Shown: positions 1 through 8,773, counted from the stretch's first letter. The stretch: 53,259 nucleotides of DNA from Candidatus Pullichristensenella avicola (GCA_018711655.1 DVIA01000005.1:1-53259); one strand, 5' to 3'. A program made the numbers and translations. The notes: generated by a model from the letters alone, not told the origin.

Positions 1-368
<368 letters not shown>

Positions 369-372
<4 letters not shown>

Positions 373-397
373 CGAACGCGGGCAAAACGGGTATAAT
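369..397 (+). promoter_or_regulatory. Sigma-A promoter for the small membrane protein gene
   Basis: TTGACG at 369-374 and TATAAT at 392-397 are separated by 17 bp. The -35 box overlaps the metK stop codon. The predicted transcript starts about 25 nt before the ribosome binding site at 413-419. Confidence 0.8.
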
Positions 398-428
398 AAC
401 GGTATTCTGCACAAAGGAGATTGCAACT

Positions 429-689
429 ATGGGAATTTTCTGCATGGTCTTTGGCGTGATCGTGTTTTTGGGCTTTGCGGGCGCCGGCGCGCTTGTCGCA
501 GATTCTCTCATCAACGCGCAGTTCAGCGCGTTTGCTACCGGCTCTCTCGCCGATTTTGCCAACCTGCCCAAGGAACCGCTGCCGTACATCGTCGTTTTCG
601 GCTTTATCGGCTTCCTGATCGGCCTGTCGTTGTTTATGAAGGGGCTGATCTACCAGCGTCTGCGTAAAATCGACATTGACCGCGATTGA
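429..689 (+). CDS. Small two-helix membrane protein of unknown function
   Basis: An 86-residue protein. The start is ATG at 429, chosen because AAAGGAG lies 9 nt upstream and the promoter at 369-397 would leave any earlier start outside the transcript. Two hydrophobic segments are visible, at about residues 3-25 (FCMVFGVIVFLGFAGAGAL) and 54-72 (YIVVFGFIGFLIGLSLF), joined by a polar stretch, with a basic/acidic tail ending in KIDIDRD. I recognise no family and assign no function. It is a single-gene unit with its own promoter and terminator, not part of a metK operon. Confidence 0.75.
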   Translation: MGIFCMVFGVIVFLGFAGAGALVADSLINAQFSAFATGSLADFANLPKEPLPYIVVFGFIGFLIGLSLFMKGLIYQRLRKIDIDRD

Positions 690-700
690 CGCAACAGGGA

Positions 701-727
701 AAAGGCCGGCGCGCTGCCGGCCTTTTT
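701..727 (+). terminator. Rho-independent terminator
   Basis: A 10-bp stem (AAAGGCCGGC at 701-710 with GCCGGCCTTT at 716-725) with a 5-nt loop, followed by a T run. It ends the small membrane protein transcript. Confidence 0.85.
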
Positions 728-758
728 CGTTGCCCCGCGCCGCAGCGACCGCGGGGCC

Positions 759-1096
759 GCGCCCGGGCGGCGAAGCGTGAGGCGCGGGGTTGACACCGCA
801 ACGCCGACCCCGGGACTTCCATGGGCGCGGCGGCGGAGCCGGGGCGGGGAGGCGACTGCCCCCCTCGGGAAATAAATGTCACACAGGAAACAGACGTCGC
901 ATGGGAAACAAATATCGCGCAGGAAACAAACGTCTCGCAGGAAACGCGCGTCGCCGATCTCGCCGCTGCGGCACGGCTTTCGCGCCCGCAGCCTTCTGTA
1001 TTGCCCCGCGCCCGGGCGGCGGGGCGTGAAGCGTGGGGTGACACCGCAACGCCGACCCCGGGACTTCCACGGGCGCGGCGGCGGAGCCGGGGCGGG
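759..1096. repeat. About 90-bp imperfect direct duplication flanking an 18-bp tandem array
   Basis: A block of about 90 bp at 759-849 recurs at 1008-1096. Both copies start GCGCCCGGGCGGCG, contain ACACCGCAACGCCGACCCCG and end GGAGCCGGGGCGGG. They differ at only a few positions. The duplication brackets the 18-bp array at 870-959. Open frames through this area are not convincing as genes. Confidence 0.85.
870..959. repeat. Five tandem 18-bp units
   Basis: Units begin at 870, 888, 906, 924 and 942, each with the pattern AAAC(A/G)NACGTCNCGCAGG or close to it. Conserved GGAAACA blocks fall every 18 bp. On the complementary strand the units give a VSCET-like hexapeptide repeat. That is the reading produced by GTTTC...GAAAC motifs such as parS, but the individual matches to parS are poor. 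Confidence 0.85.
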
Positions 1097-1291
1097 TGCG
1101 ACGATGCCCTCGTCTCTTCGTCAAATCGCAGCGCGCGGTTTCCTTCTTCCCCGGCCACGCGACGCGTCGATCCTTTTCGCCGAATCGCCCCGCGCCGTCT
1201 TTCCCTTAAAAGCGTCGGCGCGGATGAACGGTTCCGTGGTTTCCCCATTCCCGGGCGCGACAATTTTACAGTGCGGACCACCCAAAAAGGA

Positions 1292-1320
1292 TTGACAACA
1301 TCAGCGGGATAGAGTATAAT
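1292..1320 (+). promoter_or_regulatory. Consensus sigma-A promoter of the tRNA-Pro gene
   Basis: TTGACA at 1292-1297 and TATAAT at 1315-1320 with exactly 17 bp between them, a perfect consensus. It lies 65 bp upstream of the tRNA. Confidence 0.9.
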
Positions 1321-1385
1321 ATCCTTTGTTGTCGAGGCATGCGCTGCAAAACAAGCTTGGGGCGCGGGCACGCAACGGCAGATAT

Positions 1386-1462
1386 CTGGGTGTAGCGCAG
1401 TTTGGTAGCGTGCTTGAATGGGGTTCAAGAGGCCGGAGGTTCAAATCCTCTCACCCAGACCA
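1386..1462 (+). tRNA. tRNA-Pro (anticodon GGG)
   Basis: A 77-nt cloverleaf. The acceptor arm CTGGGTG pairs with CACCCAG, followed by discriminator A and encoded CCA at 1460-1462. The D stem is GCGC/GCGT, the anticodon stem CTTGA/TCAAG with loop ATGGGGT gives anticodon GGG, and the T stem GGAGG/CCTCT carries loop TTCAAAT. It reads proline CCC and CCU codons. It is transcribed alone between its own promoter and terminator. Confidence 0.97.
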
Positions 1463-1471
1463 AAACAGAAA

Positions 1472-1513
1472 CCCTGATATAACGGCAAAAGGCCCGGTAT
1501 ATCAGGTTTTTTT
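1472..1513 (+). terminator. Rho-independent terminator of tRNA-Pro
   Basis: CCTGATATA at 1473-1481 pairs with TATATCAGG at 1498-1506 across a 16-nt loop, followed by seven T residues. Confidence 0.9.
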
Positions 1514-2007
1514 GTATCTACTGAATCCATCATCCCATCGCAAGCAAACGCCTTTTACGCCCGTTTTGAACGTCCGGAATTTCCTCTGCGTGGTAAAACC
1601 GTGGTAGTATGTGGTAAACATGCCCCTGAGTTCCCGGGAAGCCTTCGGCAATCAAGGATCGACATTTACGGTTTTGAGGCTACCGCACCGCATCAATCCA
1701 TGCGTGTCGCTATAAGCCCCTGGAAGCCGTTTTGCGTGCCGTCTTGATTCTTTGCGTTGCGCTTGAACGGCTCAAATCCGCCTTTTTACGCCTCAAAAAG
1801 CGCTCTCCTGGTGAAAGCGCGTCCGTTCTGAACACCCCTGAAAGCCAGATATGTGCGCCTGCTTCAAAAAGGCGCCACATCCGGCGAACCCGCCATCCGG
1901 CGGGCATCCCTTCCCCATACCTGCATCCCCTGCGGTTATGGCATGGACGTCTTTGGGCTCCCCGACGCTCGCTGCTTTGCAGGCGCAGGATGCTCTGCAG
2001 GGCGCAG
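1514..2007. other. Gene-free spacer downstream of tRNA-Pro
   Basis: About 490 bp with no credible coding region: short frames on both strands lack ribosome binding sites and recognisable protein sequence. Its base composition is closer to the restriction-modification genes than to metK. It holds the phased GTGGTA repeats described separately. I looked for a second copy of the tRNA 3' end as a right attachment site and did not find one in the window. Confidence 0.6.
1590..1616. repeat. Three phased GTGGTA direct repeats
   Basis: GTGGTA occurs at 1590, 1601 and 1611, spaced 11 and 10 bp, one helical turn apart. This resembles arm-type binding sites of tyrosine recombinases next to tRNA attachment sites. 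The comparison is by pattern only. Confidence 0.6.
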
Positions 2008-2032
2008 AAAAAACGCCGGGGCCCCCGAGCGC
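2008..2032 (-). terminator. Intrinsic terminator after the methyltransferase gene
   Basis: On the minus strand a short GC stem (CGC, bulged T, CGGG / CCCGGCG, loop GGC) is followed by six T residues, 17 bp past the methyltransferase stop. Confidence 0.6.
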
Positions 2033-2048
2033 CTTTGGGCCGATCGCG

Positions 2049-3056
2049 TTACTCCTTGGAATCCTTTTGGGCGACTCGACGCTTCCCTCCCATGGGGTCA
2101 AGCGTATCTTCCGGAATGCTGTCCCACAAATACCCCGGCTTGTAAATGTAATATGGCACTTCTGAAGATTCCAACGGTATACCCGAGGTTGATTGGAATC
2201 TCCCGACAGCCCCCTTGATATACTCTTCAACCGTATCGCAACAACACCACCTGCGATTCAGTTTCTCGGCGACCTCTCCGGTTACACAACTCCCGCCAAA
2301 TGGGTCTACGACCAAATCATGTTCATCTGTGCACAGCCTGATAAAATACTCCGGCAATGTTCCCGGAAAACGAGCGGGGTGAACCGGCAAACCGTTTTCC
2401 GTGCAATACTTGATATACTGCGAGTTTGATTCGGTGTTTGGCAAAGCGATCAAATTCGGCGGTATGCTTCCCTTATGCTTAACCATAAAATTGTTGCTGA
2501 TATTGTGTCCGCTCGGCCGCAATTTTGCCTTGTACCCCACTTCAAGAAGATTGTTCATGCTCTTGCTGTAAGGCTGCAAAACCCTTTGGTTCGAGGCTTT
2601 GGGATAAGGCGTTTTTGACAACCACCAAACCGGCTCGATGGAATCCTTCACGCGTATTTTTCGTATTGTACACCATTCGGCGGGATTGGGCAGTTTGCTT
2701 GGATTCCAGTAATACATTTCCTGCGCCAGGTGGAACCCGTATTCTTCACAGAGCATAATCAGCACTTTGAAATGGTACAAGCTGCGCGTCGGTTCGCCCT
2801 TGTTCCAGGAACCGCCAATGTTCAATACAAAACTGCCGTTATCCGCCAGGACGCGATATATCTCCCTTGCAAAAGGGCGAAACCAATCCAAATAATCGCT
2901 GCTTTTTTCGTTCCCGTACTGTTTCTTTTTTATTAGCGCATACGGCGGCGAAGTCACAACAAGATTTACTGAACCACCGTCAAGCCCGGACAAATAGTCA
3001 AGACAGTCGCCATGATAAATACTACCGTTCCTTGTCTGAAAATATACTTTGCCCAT
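2049..3056 (-). CDS. Beta-class DNA amino-methyltransferase (type II R-M, N4-cytosine or N6-adenine)
   Basis: About 335 residues. The target-amine motif IV TSPPY is at residues 35-39 and the AdoMet-binding motif I DPFGGS at 251-256. Motif IV preceding motif I defines the beta class. The TSPPY form is common in N4-cytosine enzymes, but N6-adenine cannot be excluded. I place the start at ATG 3056 because the ribosome binding site AAAGGTG (3063-3069) then has 6-nt spacing; ATG 3062 and GTG 3065 are in frame but sit on that site. The site lies around the stop of the nuclease gene, so the pair is probably translationally coupled. It protects host DNA from the partner nuclease. Base composition is clearly more AT-rich than metK or the downstream island, suggesting transfer. 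Confidence 0.88.
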   Translation of the reverse strand: MGKVYFQTRNGSIYHGDCLDYLSGLDGGSVNLVVTSPPYALIKKKQYGNEKSSDYLDWFRPFAREIYRVLADNGSFVLNIGGSWNKGEPTRSLYHFKVLIMLCEEYGFHLAQEMYYWNPSKLPNPAEWCTIRKIRVKDSIEPVWWLSKTPYPKASNQRVLQPYSKSMNNLLEVGYKAKLRPSGHNISNNFMVKHKGSIPPNLIALPNTESNSQYIKYCTENGLPVHPARFPGTLPEYFIRLCTDEHDLVVDPFGGSCVTGEVAEKLNRRWCCCDTVEEYIKGAVGRFQSTSGIPLESSEVPYYIYKPGYLWDSIPEDTLDPMGGKRRVAQKDSKE

Positions 3057-3067
3057 AGCCATCACCT

Positions 3068-4516
3068 TTAAAACAGACTGGTATGCATCTTCTTAAGTTG
3101 CATTATCCTTTTGGCTTCACGGTCAAACACTTCGACAATCGCGACAGGATTATCCTTCATCAGCGCTATGTCCTCCTTGTCAACAAAGACGATGCTGAGG
3201 TTTGAATTCTTCATCATGGAATTCGCGTAGTTTTTCGCCGCCGGCGATACGGTTCCCGTGGTGATGAAAACAATAACGTTGGAATGCAAAACTTGCGCCA
3301 GCCCCACTTCGCGGGCGACAGAATCAATGGAAACATGGCCCGTATTCTTGCATTGAATCTGCCAACGCGTGTAGACCAACCGGTCGCTGTGAAACAGCAG
3401 GTCTACCTCGTTTCCGCCGGTCGCCTCCGCACGAACTCTGGTTGCCAAATAATCCAGCCCCAGTATTCTAAGCAGCTTGAACGCAAGCGCTTCCAATGCA
3501 ATCCCTTTTGTATAGGTGTTTGCAGAATCAATATCCCGAAGTATATCCGGAATGCTTTTTGTAAGCATTTCTATAAGGCGAGGGTCCGTTTGCGCTTCTA
3601 ACTGCTTGACAAGCGGTTCCATCAGCGTCTTTACGGCGTTTTGAGTAGGCCGGCAAAGATGCGATTTTGCGCCGCGCCCGGTTGTGGACTTGCGCACTTC
3701 AATATAGCCGGCGGCTTCTATAGCATTGAGCACATCCTTGGGAAGCGACTTTTCAGGATACGTCGCGCCGTATGTCGCGCTTGCAAGCCTCGTAATCTGC
3801 GCTGCGGATTGAAAGCCCCTTTCCCCCGTATTGAGTAGGGCCAAAAGAAAGTAGCGCTGTTCCTCTGTGAGCTTGCGCAATTTCGACATATCATCATTGC
3901 CGTTTAGGATTTCATTCAATCTGTCTTGGTTGACGAGATACCCCTTTTCTGAAAAAACGCCCGCTTTGGCAAGCCAAAGCCGCATAATGCTCGGGTGCTT
4001 GCCTCCCGATGGATAGGTTATCCCCCTGATCTTCAATTCCGGTCTCATGGTTTGAAGCGTGATCTTTTCAAGCGCGGCGTTCATATCTTGCATGCACTGA
4101 ACAAAGCCCATGCCGTTCAGATTCAGCAAAATATGGCGGGCAAGCGCCTTGTACAATTCCTCGCCATTCTCTCTCAAATTGTAAAGGTCTCTCCCAAAGC
4201 CCGTGAGGCGGCAGTTTTCGTCAAGAATTCCATAGGATTTCATGCCAAGGCGGCAATTCATGGCAAGCGTTCTTCTGTTCTTTTCGCTCCCGTTTCCATG
4301 ATGAAGGAAGAATCTGTTTTTAATTGTATCTTCAAGAAGTTCTCTGTTCCCTTCGTTCTCTTTGCAGATTACAAGCAATTCCGGCAAATCAATTTGACTC
4401 GGACTGAATTCGGAACCAAACGGCAATTCAATCATTCTTATCCCCCAAAGATCAAGCTGTTTATCTATCAGCTTGATTGTAACACAATCATCTTCGAAAA
4501 TCAAGATGCGTGACAA
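3068..4516 (-). CDS. Mrr-type PD-(D/E)XK restriction endonuclease
   Basis: 482 residues. The C-terminal third carries an Mrr_cat-like nuclease domain: Glu342 in GIALEALAFKLL, Asp372 in GGNEVDLLF and Gln388-Cys-Lys390 in QIQCKN, then a FITTGTVSPAAKNYA segment typical of the family. Residues 215-300 look like a winged-helix DNA-recognition region. The first 200 residues match nothing I recognise. It should cut the unmodified site shared with the adjacent methyltransferase. The frame opens with TTG at 4516 and no clear ribosome binding site. ATG at 4435, with GGGGGA upstream, is an alternative start giving 455 residues. It ends just before the methyltransferase gene. Confidence 0.82.
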   Translation of the reverse strand: MSRILIFEDDCVTIKLIDKQLDLWGIRMIELPFGSEFSPSQIDLPELLVICKENEGNRELLEDTIKNRFFLHHGNGSEKNRRTLAMNCRLGMKSYGILDENCRLTGFGRDLYNLRENGEELYKALARHILLNLNGMGFVQCMQDMNAALEKITLQTMRPELKIRGITYPSGGKHPSIMRLWLAKAGVFSEKGYLVNQDRLNEILNGNDDMSKLRKLTEEQRYFLLALLNTGERGFQSAAQITRLASATYGATYPEKSLPKDVLNAIEAAGYIEVRKSTTGRGAKSHLCRPTQNAVKTLMEPLVKQLEAQTDPRLIEMLTKSIPDILRDIDSANTYTKGIALEALAFKLLRILGLDYLATRVRAEATGGNEVDLLFHSDRLVYTRWQIQCKNTGHVSIDSVAREVGLAQVLHSNVIVFITTGTVSPAAKNYANSMMKNSNLSIVFVDKEDIALMKDNPVAIVEVFDREAKRIMQLKKMHTSLF

Positions 4517-5064
4517 TACATTTCAACATAGGGCGTCCCAAACGCGGTATATATGGCTGTATGACTACAAATACGCGGCACGCCACAGTTCATGCCCTCC
4601 TTTGCGTTCCTGCCTTGATTTTGCTCAAGGGAATCGCGATTGTCGAATGTGCGGGCGAAACTTGAATTGTGCGTCCGGCGCCGGTACGATGATTGTCAAA
4701 TCCCCTTTGAACGTCCGCGCCGGAATCGCTCCGGCAGGTTGGCACGGAGCCGATATGCAGCAGTTTGCGATTTTGGGGGCCCTCCGCTTTCAGGCGCGCC
4801 CGTTTCACGCTTTACGGCCGTCTGGACCGTCTGCGCGCGGCAGAAACCTGTCCAGGCCTTGCAGAAAACGGCCTCACATGCCTGAAGGCGGCCTTCCCCC
4901 TCCTGCCCCGCAACCCCCGCGCCGGGATGATCGCGCGTCGTATAGCGCCGCAGAGAACGCAACATCCTCAACTGCAACCCCCGCGTCGGGAAAATCGCGC
5001 ATCGGCGCCGCCTCCCCCATCGCAGGCAAAATCCCGCGCGCGAACGGCCGCTTCTCTTGTTTCC
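4517..5064. other. Gene-free GC-rich spacer
   Basis: About 550 bp between the nuclease start and the next promoter. Open frames exist on both strands but have no ribosome binding site and no recognisable sequence. The only structure seen is an imperfect direct repeat of about 27 bp, GCAACCCCCGCG(C/T)CGGG..., at 4910-4936 and 4974-5000. Confidence 0.55.
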
Positions 5065-5093
5065 TTTACAAAACGCAAAAATTGTGATAGAAT
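5065..5093 (+). promoter_or_regulatory. Sigma-A promoter with extended -10
   Basis: TTTACA at 5065-5070, 17-bp spacer, TAGAAT at 5088-5093 preceded by TGA, an extended -10. It drives the zinc-ribbon protein gene. Confidence 0.7.
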
Positions 5094-5122
5094 TATCTTA
5101 ATGTTGCAAAGGAGGAACGCGT

Positions 5123-5356
5123 ATGACATGTCCACGGTGCGGCGGTACGGACGTCAAAATACAATTCATTGAAACATCTGCAAAAACGCGGACGAGAAAA
5201 GCCGGTTGCCTGTGGCGGCTGGGCAGATGGTGCCTGATCGTCTGCACAGGCGGCCTGTGGCTGCTGATCGGTCGCCGCAAATCCACGAGCAATACAAAAA
5301 TCCGGCACGCGAAGCGCGCGATCTGCCAGTCGTGCGGTCACGCGTGGAGCGCATAA
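5123..5356 (+). CDS. Small zinc-ribbon membrane protein
   Basis: 77 residues. The start at ATG 5123 follows AAAGGAGG with good spacing. The N-terminus has CPRCGG (Cys3, Cys6) and the C-terminus CQSCGHAW, together a four-cysteine zinc ribbon split by a hydrophobic segment at about residues 29-51 (GCLWRLGRWCLIVCTGGLWL). Proteins of this layout are widespread in Bacillota and uncharacterised. It probably sits in the membrane with both zinc-binding ends on one side. It is a monocistronic unit with its own promoter. Confidence 0.8.
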   Translation: MTCPRCGGTDVKIQFIETSAKTRTRKAGCLWRLGRWCLIVCTGGLWLLIGRRKSTSNTKIRHAKRAICQSCGHAWSA

Positions 5357-5455
5357 CGCCGTCCGACGCCCTCGCCGTCGCGGTGGACGCTTGTCAGGCG
5401 TCCCCTGTTTCATGGCCTGCGCGTAGTCCTTTGCAGATCGCCCCGACGGCACGAT

Positions 5456-5486
5456 GAAAAAAGCGTCCATGCCCGCATGGAACGCT
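5456..5486 (-). terminator. Intrinsic terminator of the AraC-family gene and the sugar operon
   Basis: On the minus strand AGCG-T-TCCATG pairs with CATGGA-CGCT (one bulge), followed by six T residues, about 110 bp beyond the AraC-family stop. Confidence 0.75.
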
Positions 5487-5592
5487 CCTTGCCTGCAAAC
5501 GCCCTTTGTTTGTGGAAGCATGCCGCCGGCAACAGGGCGAAGTTCGTCCAGGCCGTTCCGCCTCCGTTTTATCGGCGCCCGGCGATCTGCGA

Positions 5593-6789
5593 TCAACGCC
5601 CGTTGTCCTCCCGCCAAAGGCAGTTTTTCCTGTATTCGCCGGGCGCAACTCCATAGCGCCTTTTGAATTGCGCCGACAAATACTTATCATCCGAGTAGCC
5701 TACGCTTTGAGCGATCTCCGCAATGGTGCAATCGCTGTCCTGCAACAGCAGTTTCACGCGTTCCATGCGCTGTGCGATCAAATACTGACGAATCGTAACC
5801 CCCGTGTCGTTTTTGAACAGGTCGCAGATATAGTTTTTGTTTAAGCCGACGATGGCCGCCAGTTCTGCCAGTGAAATATCATGGCGATAATTGTCCTCGA
5901 TGTATTTCTGCATTTTCAAAACGGCGGCGTGTTTCGCACGTTCTGCGTCCGGATCCGTCGCCGTCATGTCCTGAAGAATCCTGCGAAAGACGCCGTAGGC
6001 ATCCTCAAAAGATGCTGTCGCCTCCAATTCCCGCCTTCTTTGCTGAAAATAGCGCCACGCATCCGCGCCTGCGGAAAGCCCGACGCACTCGCAATTCGCT
6101 TCGTATACGCACAGAACTTCAAGGAACGCCGGCAGAACGATCAGGGGTTCTTTTCTGGAGCGGTCGATAATGTTATCCAGCAATTCAACGGTCGCGTTTC
6201 GGATTTCGTCGCGCGCCCGACGCCTCAGGGCGTTGGATAATCTGTATTTTTTCCCCATATCCAACGCGCCGCCCATTCCCCGCGGCGGCCACTTCATCGC
6301 ATCGCAGTTGAATATACAGTTCGTCGCCAAAGCGCGCCTGGCAAACGCGCATACCTTCGCCCGGGTATAAGAACGGACGATGTCCTCAAAACGGTCCTCC
6401 TCCGAACCGATTGCCAAAACAGCGACTCCGGAAATAGCGAGCGAATCCAGCGAATCAAAGACGCCTTCCAGCATGCCTTCAATTTCGCCGCGAGCGCCGT
6501 GTCTATAATTTGAAACTATAAACACCTCGGCGCACATTGGAAAAACGATCGACTCATAAATCGCCTGTGCAGGCGCAGAATTGCATTTGTCCTGCAAAGC
6601 GCGCAGGATTTTTTCCGCATCCGTCGCAGTGCCCGTTGCAAAAATGGCCACACAGAACGCACCCATTTTGAATTCGGTTGAACATATCCGGTTGGCGTCG
6701 GCCATCTCGGCTTGCTCACCATGGAATACCTCCTTGAAGTACAGCGCTCTTAATCGCATCAAGATCGCATCATACGCCATACTTTCCAT
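5593..6789 (-). CDS. AraC-family transcriptional regulator
   Basis: 398 residues from ATG 6789, which has GGAGGG and AAGG upstream; in-frame ATGs further upstream (6840, 6873) have none. The last 100 residues form the two helix-turn-helix motifs of AraC/XylS proteins (ISLAELAAIVGLNKNYICDL and CTIAEIAQSVGYSDDKYLSA, then FKRRYGVAPGEYRK). The N-terminal 290 residues resemble the cytoplasmic linker region of YesN-type regulators, but no receiver domain, membrane segment or cupin is visible. The ligand is unknown. It is the last gene on the minus strand before a terminator and is separated by 250 bp from the dehydrogenase-like gene, so it may have its own promoter. It probably controls the sugar operon. 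Confidence 0.88.
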   Translation of the reverse strand: MESMAYDAILMRLRALYFKEVFHGEQAEMADANRICSTEFKMGAFCVAIFATGTATDAEKILRALQDKCNSAPAQAIYESIVFPMCAEVFIVSNYRHGARGEIEGMLEGVFDSLDSLAISGVAVLAIGSEEDRFEDIVRSYTRAKVCAFARRALATNCIFNCDAMKWPPRGMGGALDMGKKYRLSNALRRRARDEIRNATVELLDNIIDRSRKEPLIVLPAFLEVLCVYEANCECVGLSAGADAWRYFQQRRRELEATASFEDAYGVFRRILQDMTATDPDAERAKHAAVLKMQKYIEDNYRHDISLAELAAIVGLNKNYICDLFKNDTGVTIRQYLIAQRMERVKLLLQDSDCTIAEIAQSVGYSDDKYLSAQFKRRYGVAPGEYRKNCLWREDNGR

Positions 6790-7039
6790 GGATGCCTTCT
6801 TCCCTCCGCCAAAATAGATACGATATGGCGTCTCAACCATATGTCGCGGCAAAATGGCGGCCACATCCCACAAGGCCCGCCGCGATATGGATCGACGCAG
6901 CCAATTTCATGCCTGTTTCGCGACGCCTTGAGACAACGCGCCTCTGTTTTTCGCGCCGCGCCCTTGGCCGCGCCGACCCATCGCCAGGCGGCATTTGCGC
7001 ATGCTTTGCCTTTTCTGGCTTTCCTTGCGCAATCCGCTT

Positions 7040-8773
7040 CTATTTGTCCTGTCGCTCCAAAAGGGCGTTCAACACTTCGGCGTCGCATTCTGCAAGCACC
7101 CGCAGCAGCCAGTACTGCGTCATGGCGATCACCGTCGTGCATTTATCCCTGTGCGCCCCCACATCCTCAAACACCGCCTTATCCTCGGCGTTGCGCAGTA
7201 TGTACGCGCGATCGTAAATGCTGTGGTGAACGTCCATGCAGCGAATGCCTCCATAGCACGCAACGAAAAGATCGTGCAGCTTCTGGGCGAGTTCAAAACT
7301 TTTGTAAAGCTGCGTTTTGTCCTTGGCCTGAAAATCCTTCAGCGTTCGGGAGTGCAGCCCGCCGATGAGCATCAAACCGCCGGAATAACCGCCGCAGGGG
7401 CCGTCGCCGCACATGCCCATGCCCGCCGAAAACGCCGTGGCGGCGTTGAAGGCGGCTTCTTCAAAGATGCGCATCGACTCTTTGGCGGCGTAGAGCGTGC
7501 CCTGTGCGCAGGCCCGAATGTCGCGTTCGCCCGCAAATCCGCAATTCCAGGCCTTCTGATAGAGCTTCACCAACGCGCGATTTTCATGCAGAGCCCCCGC
7601 CGGGTCGTCCACGGCTTCCATATAACGGTCCGATACCAGTTGCGCCAGTTCAGGTTCCTTCTCAAACCCGCAAAACTCCACCGCGGCGCGCTTTGCGCCC
7701 ACTTCGCTTACGCGATCGACCACGGTTTTGGACGCAGCGTCCGCGGGGTTCCGATAAAGCAGCGCGTACGCGATCGCCTTTGTCAGCCAGTATGGCATAA
7801 CGCCCATCTGCTTGCACAAAAGCGCCGCGCCCGCCAGTCTGTCTCCGGCCTTCAATTTGCGGACGGGATCCATGCCCACGCGCGTAAGCTGGTCGTTCAG
7901 ATAGGCGTTTTGCATATTCTTTTTGCAGTCCTCATTCCACGAATCGACCTGTTCGGGGCTGAAGCCAAAGGCCAGACAGAGCGCCTCGCCGACCTCGCCC
8001 AGCGCGTTGTCGGCAATTTCCCGCAAAACTTCGTCCTCCATGCAATCGCACACCGTCCGGCAGCCGCGATGCGGACCCATATATGCGAAAACTGCATGCA
8101 CCATGTTGTAGGTATACAACTTGCGCTGTTCCCATGCTTTGCAGTTGGATATCCATTCGATGCCATCGCACGCAGGCCGCTCGCCCTTGAACGTCTCTGC
8201 GTCGATATACAGTTTGGGATAGCCGTTCGTAGCGACCACGAGATCGTCCTTTTCCAGCATTTCCGGCGTTGCGGTCACCGCCATGCGAATGACGATCGCC
8301 TCGTCCACGCCGACCGATTTGTCCGCGTATTCGCGAAGCGTCTTGTCCATATTCGCCCGCAGGCACTCGGCAAACGCTTCGCCCGACCGCGGCATGTTTG
8401 CCAAAATGACGACGTCTATCGGCGCATCCGTCTCTTTTTGACGACGGCGCAGGATTTCCGCAAGGTGCGCGGCCACGTCGGGAAAGACTTTGGGAAACAC
8501 GCAAATCGCAATCACGTCCGCGGCGGCGGCCGCCCTGTCGAAGGCTTCAACCTGGTCCTGGGTATAGACTGCGTAATCCGATATGATCGTTGCAGCATCG
8601 CCCTGTTCCGCGCCAAGTTTCAGGATGGAATATTGCCCCTTTTCCCGCATGCGCCGCAGCAGGCTCTGGTCACTGTCCCAAAATATCAAATCATAGTTCG
8701 CCTGACGGAACACATCCGCGGCAAAGCCTCTCCCGATCCTGCCAGTTCCCCAGATAACCGCTTTCTTTCTCAT
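7040..8773 (-). CDS. Mannitol-dehydrogenase-like NAD-dependent oxidoreductase
   Basis: 577 residues from ATG 8773, preceded by GGAGGAG. The N-terminus has a Rossmann nucleotide site, VIWGTGRIGRGF, at residues 5-16. The middle contains the long-chain polyol dehydrogenase signature region (SNCKAWEQRKLYTYN, like the NC...E...K...N of mannitol-1-phosphate dehydrogenases) and HAVFAYMG. At 577 residues it is longer than MtlD (about 380-390) or mannitol 2-dehydrogenase (about 490). The C-terminal 200 residues are unassigned. It probably oxidises a polyol or sugar phosphate with NAD. Its start overlaps the stop of the DhaL gene by 4 bp (ATGA), so the two are co-translated. Substrate unknown. Confidence 0.75.
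   Translation of the reverse strand: MRKKAVIWGTGRIGRGFAADVFRQANYDLIFWDSDQSLLRRMREKGQYSILKLGAEQGDAATIISDYAVYTQDQVEAFDRAAAAADVIAICVFPKVFPDVAAHLAEILRRRQKETDAPIDVVILANMPRSGEAFAECLRANMDKTLREYADKSVGVDEAIVIRMAVTATPEMLEKDDLVVATNGYPKLYIDAETFKGERPACDGIEWISNCKAWEQRKLYTYNMVHAVFAYMGPHRGCRTVCDCMEDEVLREIADNALGEVGEALCLAFGFSPEQVDSWNEDCKKNMQNAYLNDQLTRVGMDPVRKLKAGDRLAGAALLCKQMGVMPYWLTKAIAYALLYRNPADAASKTVVDRVSEVGAKRAAVEFCGFEKEPELAQLVSDRYMEAVDDPAGALHENRALVKLYQKAWNCGFAGERDIRACAQGTLYAAKESMRIFEEAAFNAATAFSAGMGMCGDGPCGGYSGGLMLIGGLHSRTLKDFQAKDKTQLYKSFELAQKLHDLFVACYGGIRCMDVHHSIYDRAYILRNAEDKAVFEDVGAHRDKCTTVIAMTQYWLLRVLAECDAEVLNALLERQDK

Noticed and set aside
821-1312. A frame encoding a hexapeptide repeat (ETNVSQ-like)
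   Set aside because: The repeat exists as DNA, but the frame has no ribosome site, spans a duplicated GC-rich block and is open on both strands.
5593-6789. Possible two-component response regulator (YesN type)
   Set aside because: The C-terminal half fits, but there is no receiver domain with the Asp/Asp/Lys pattern and no histidine kinase gene nearby.
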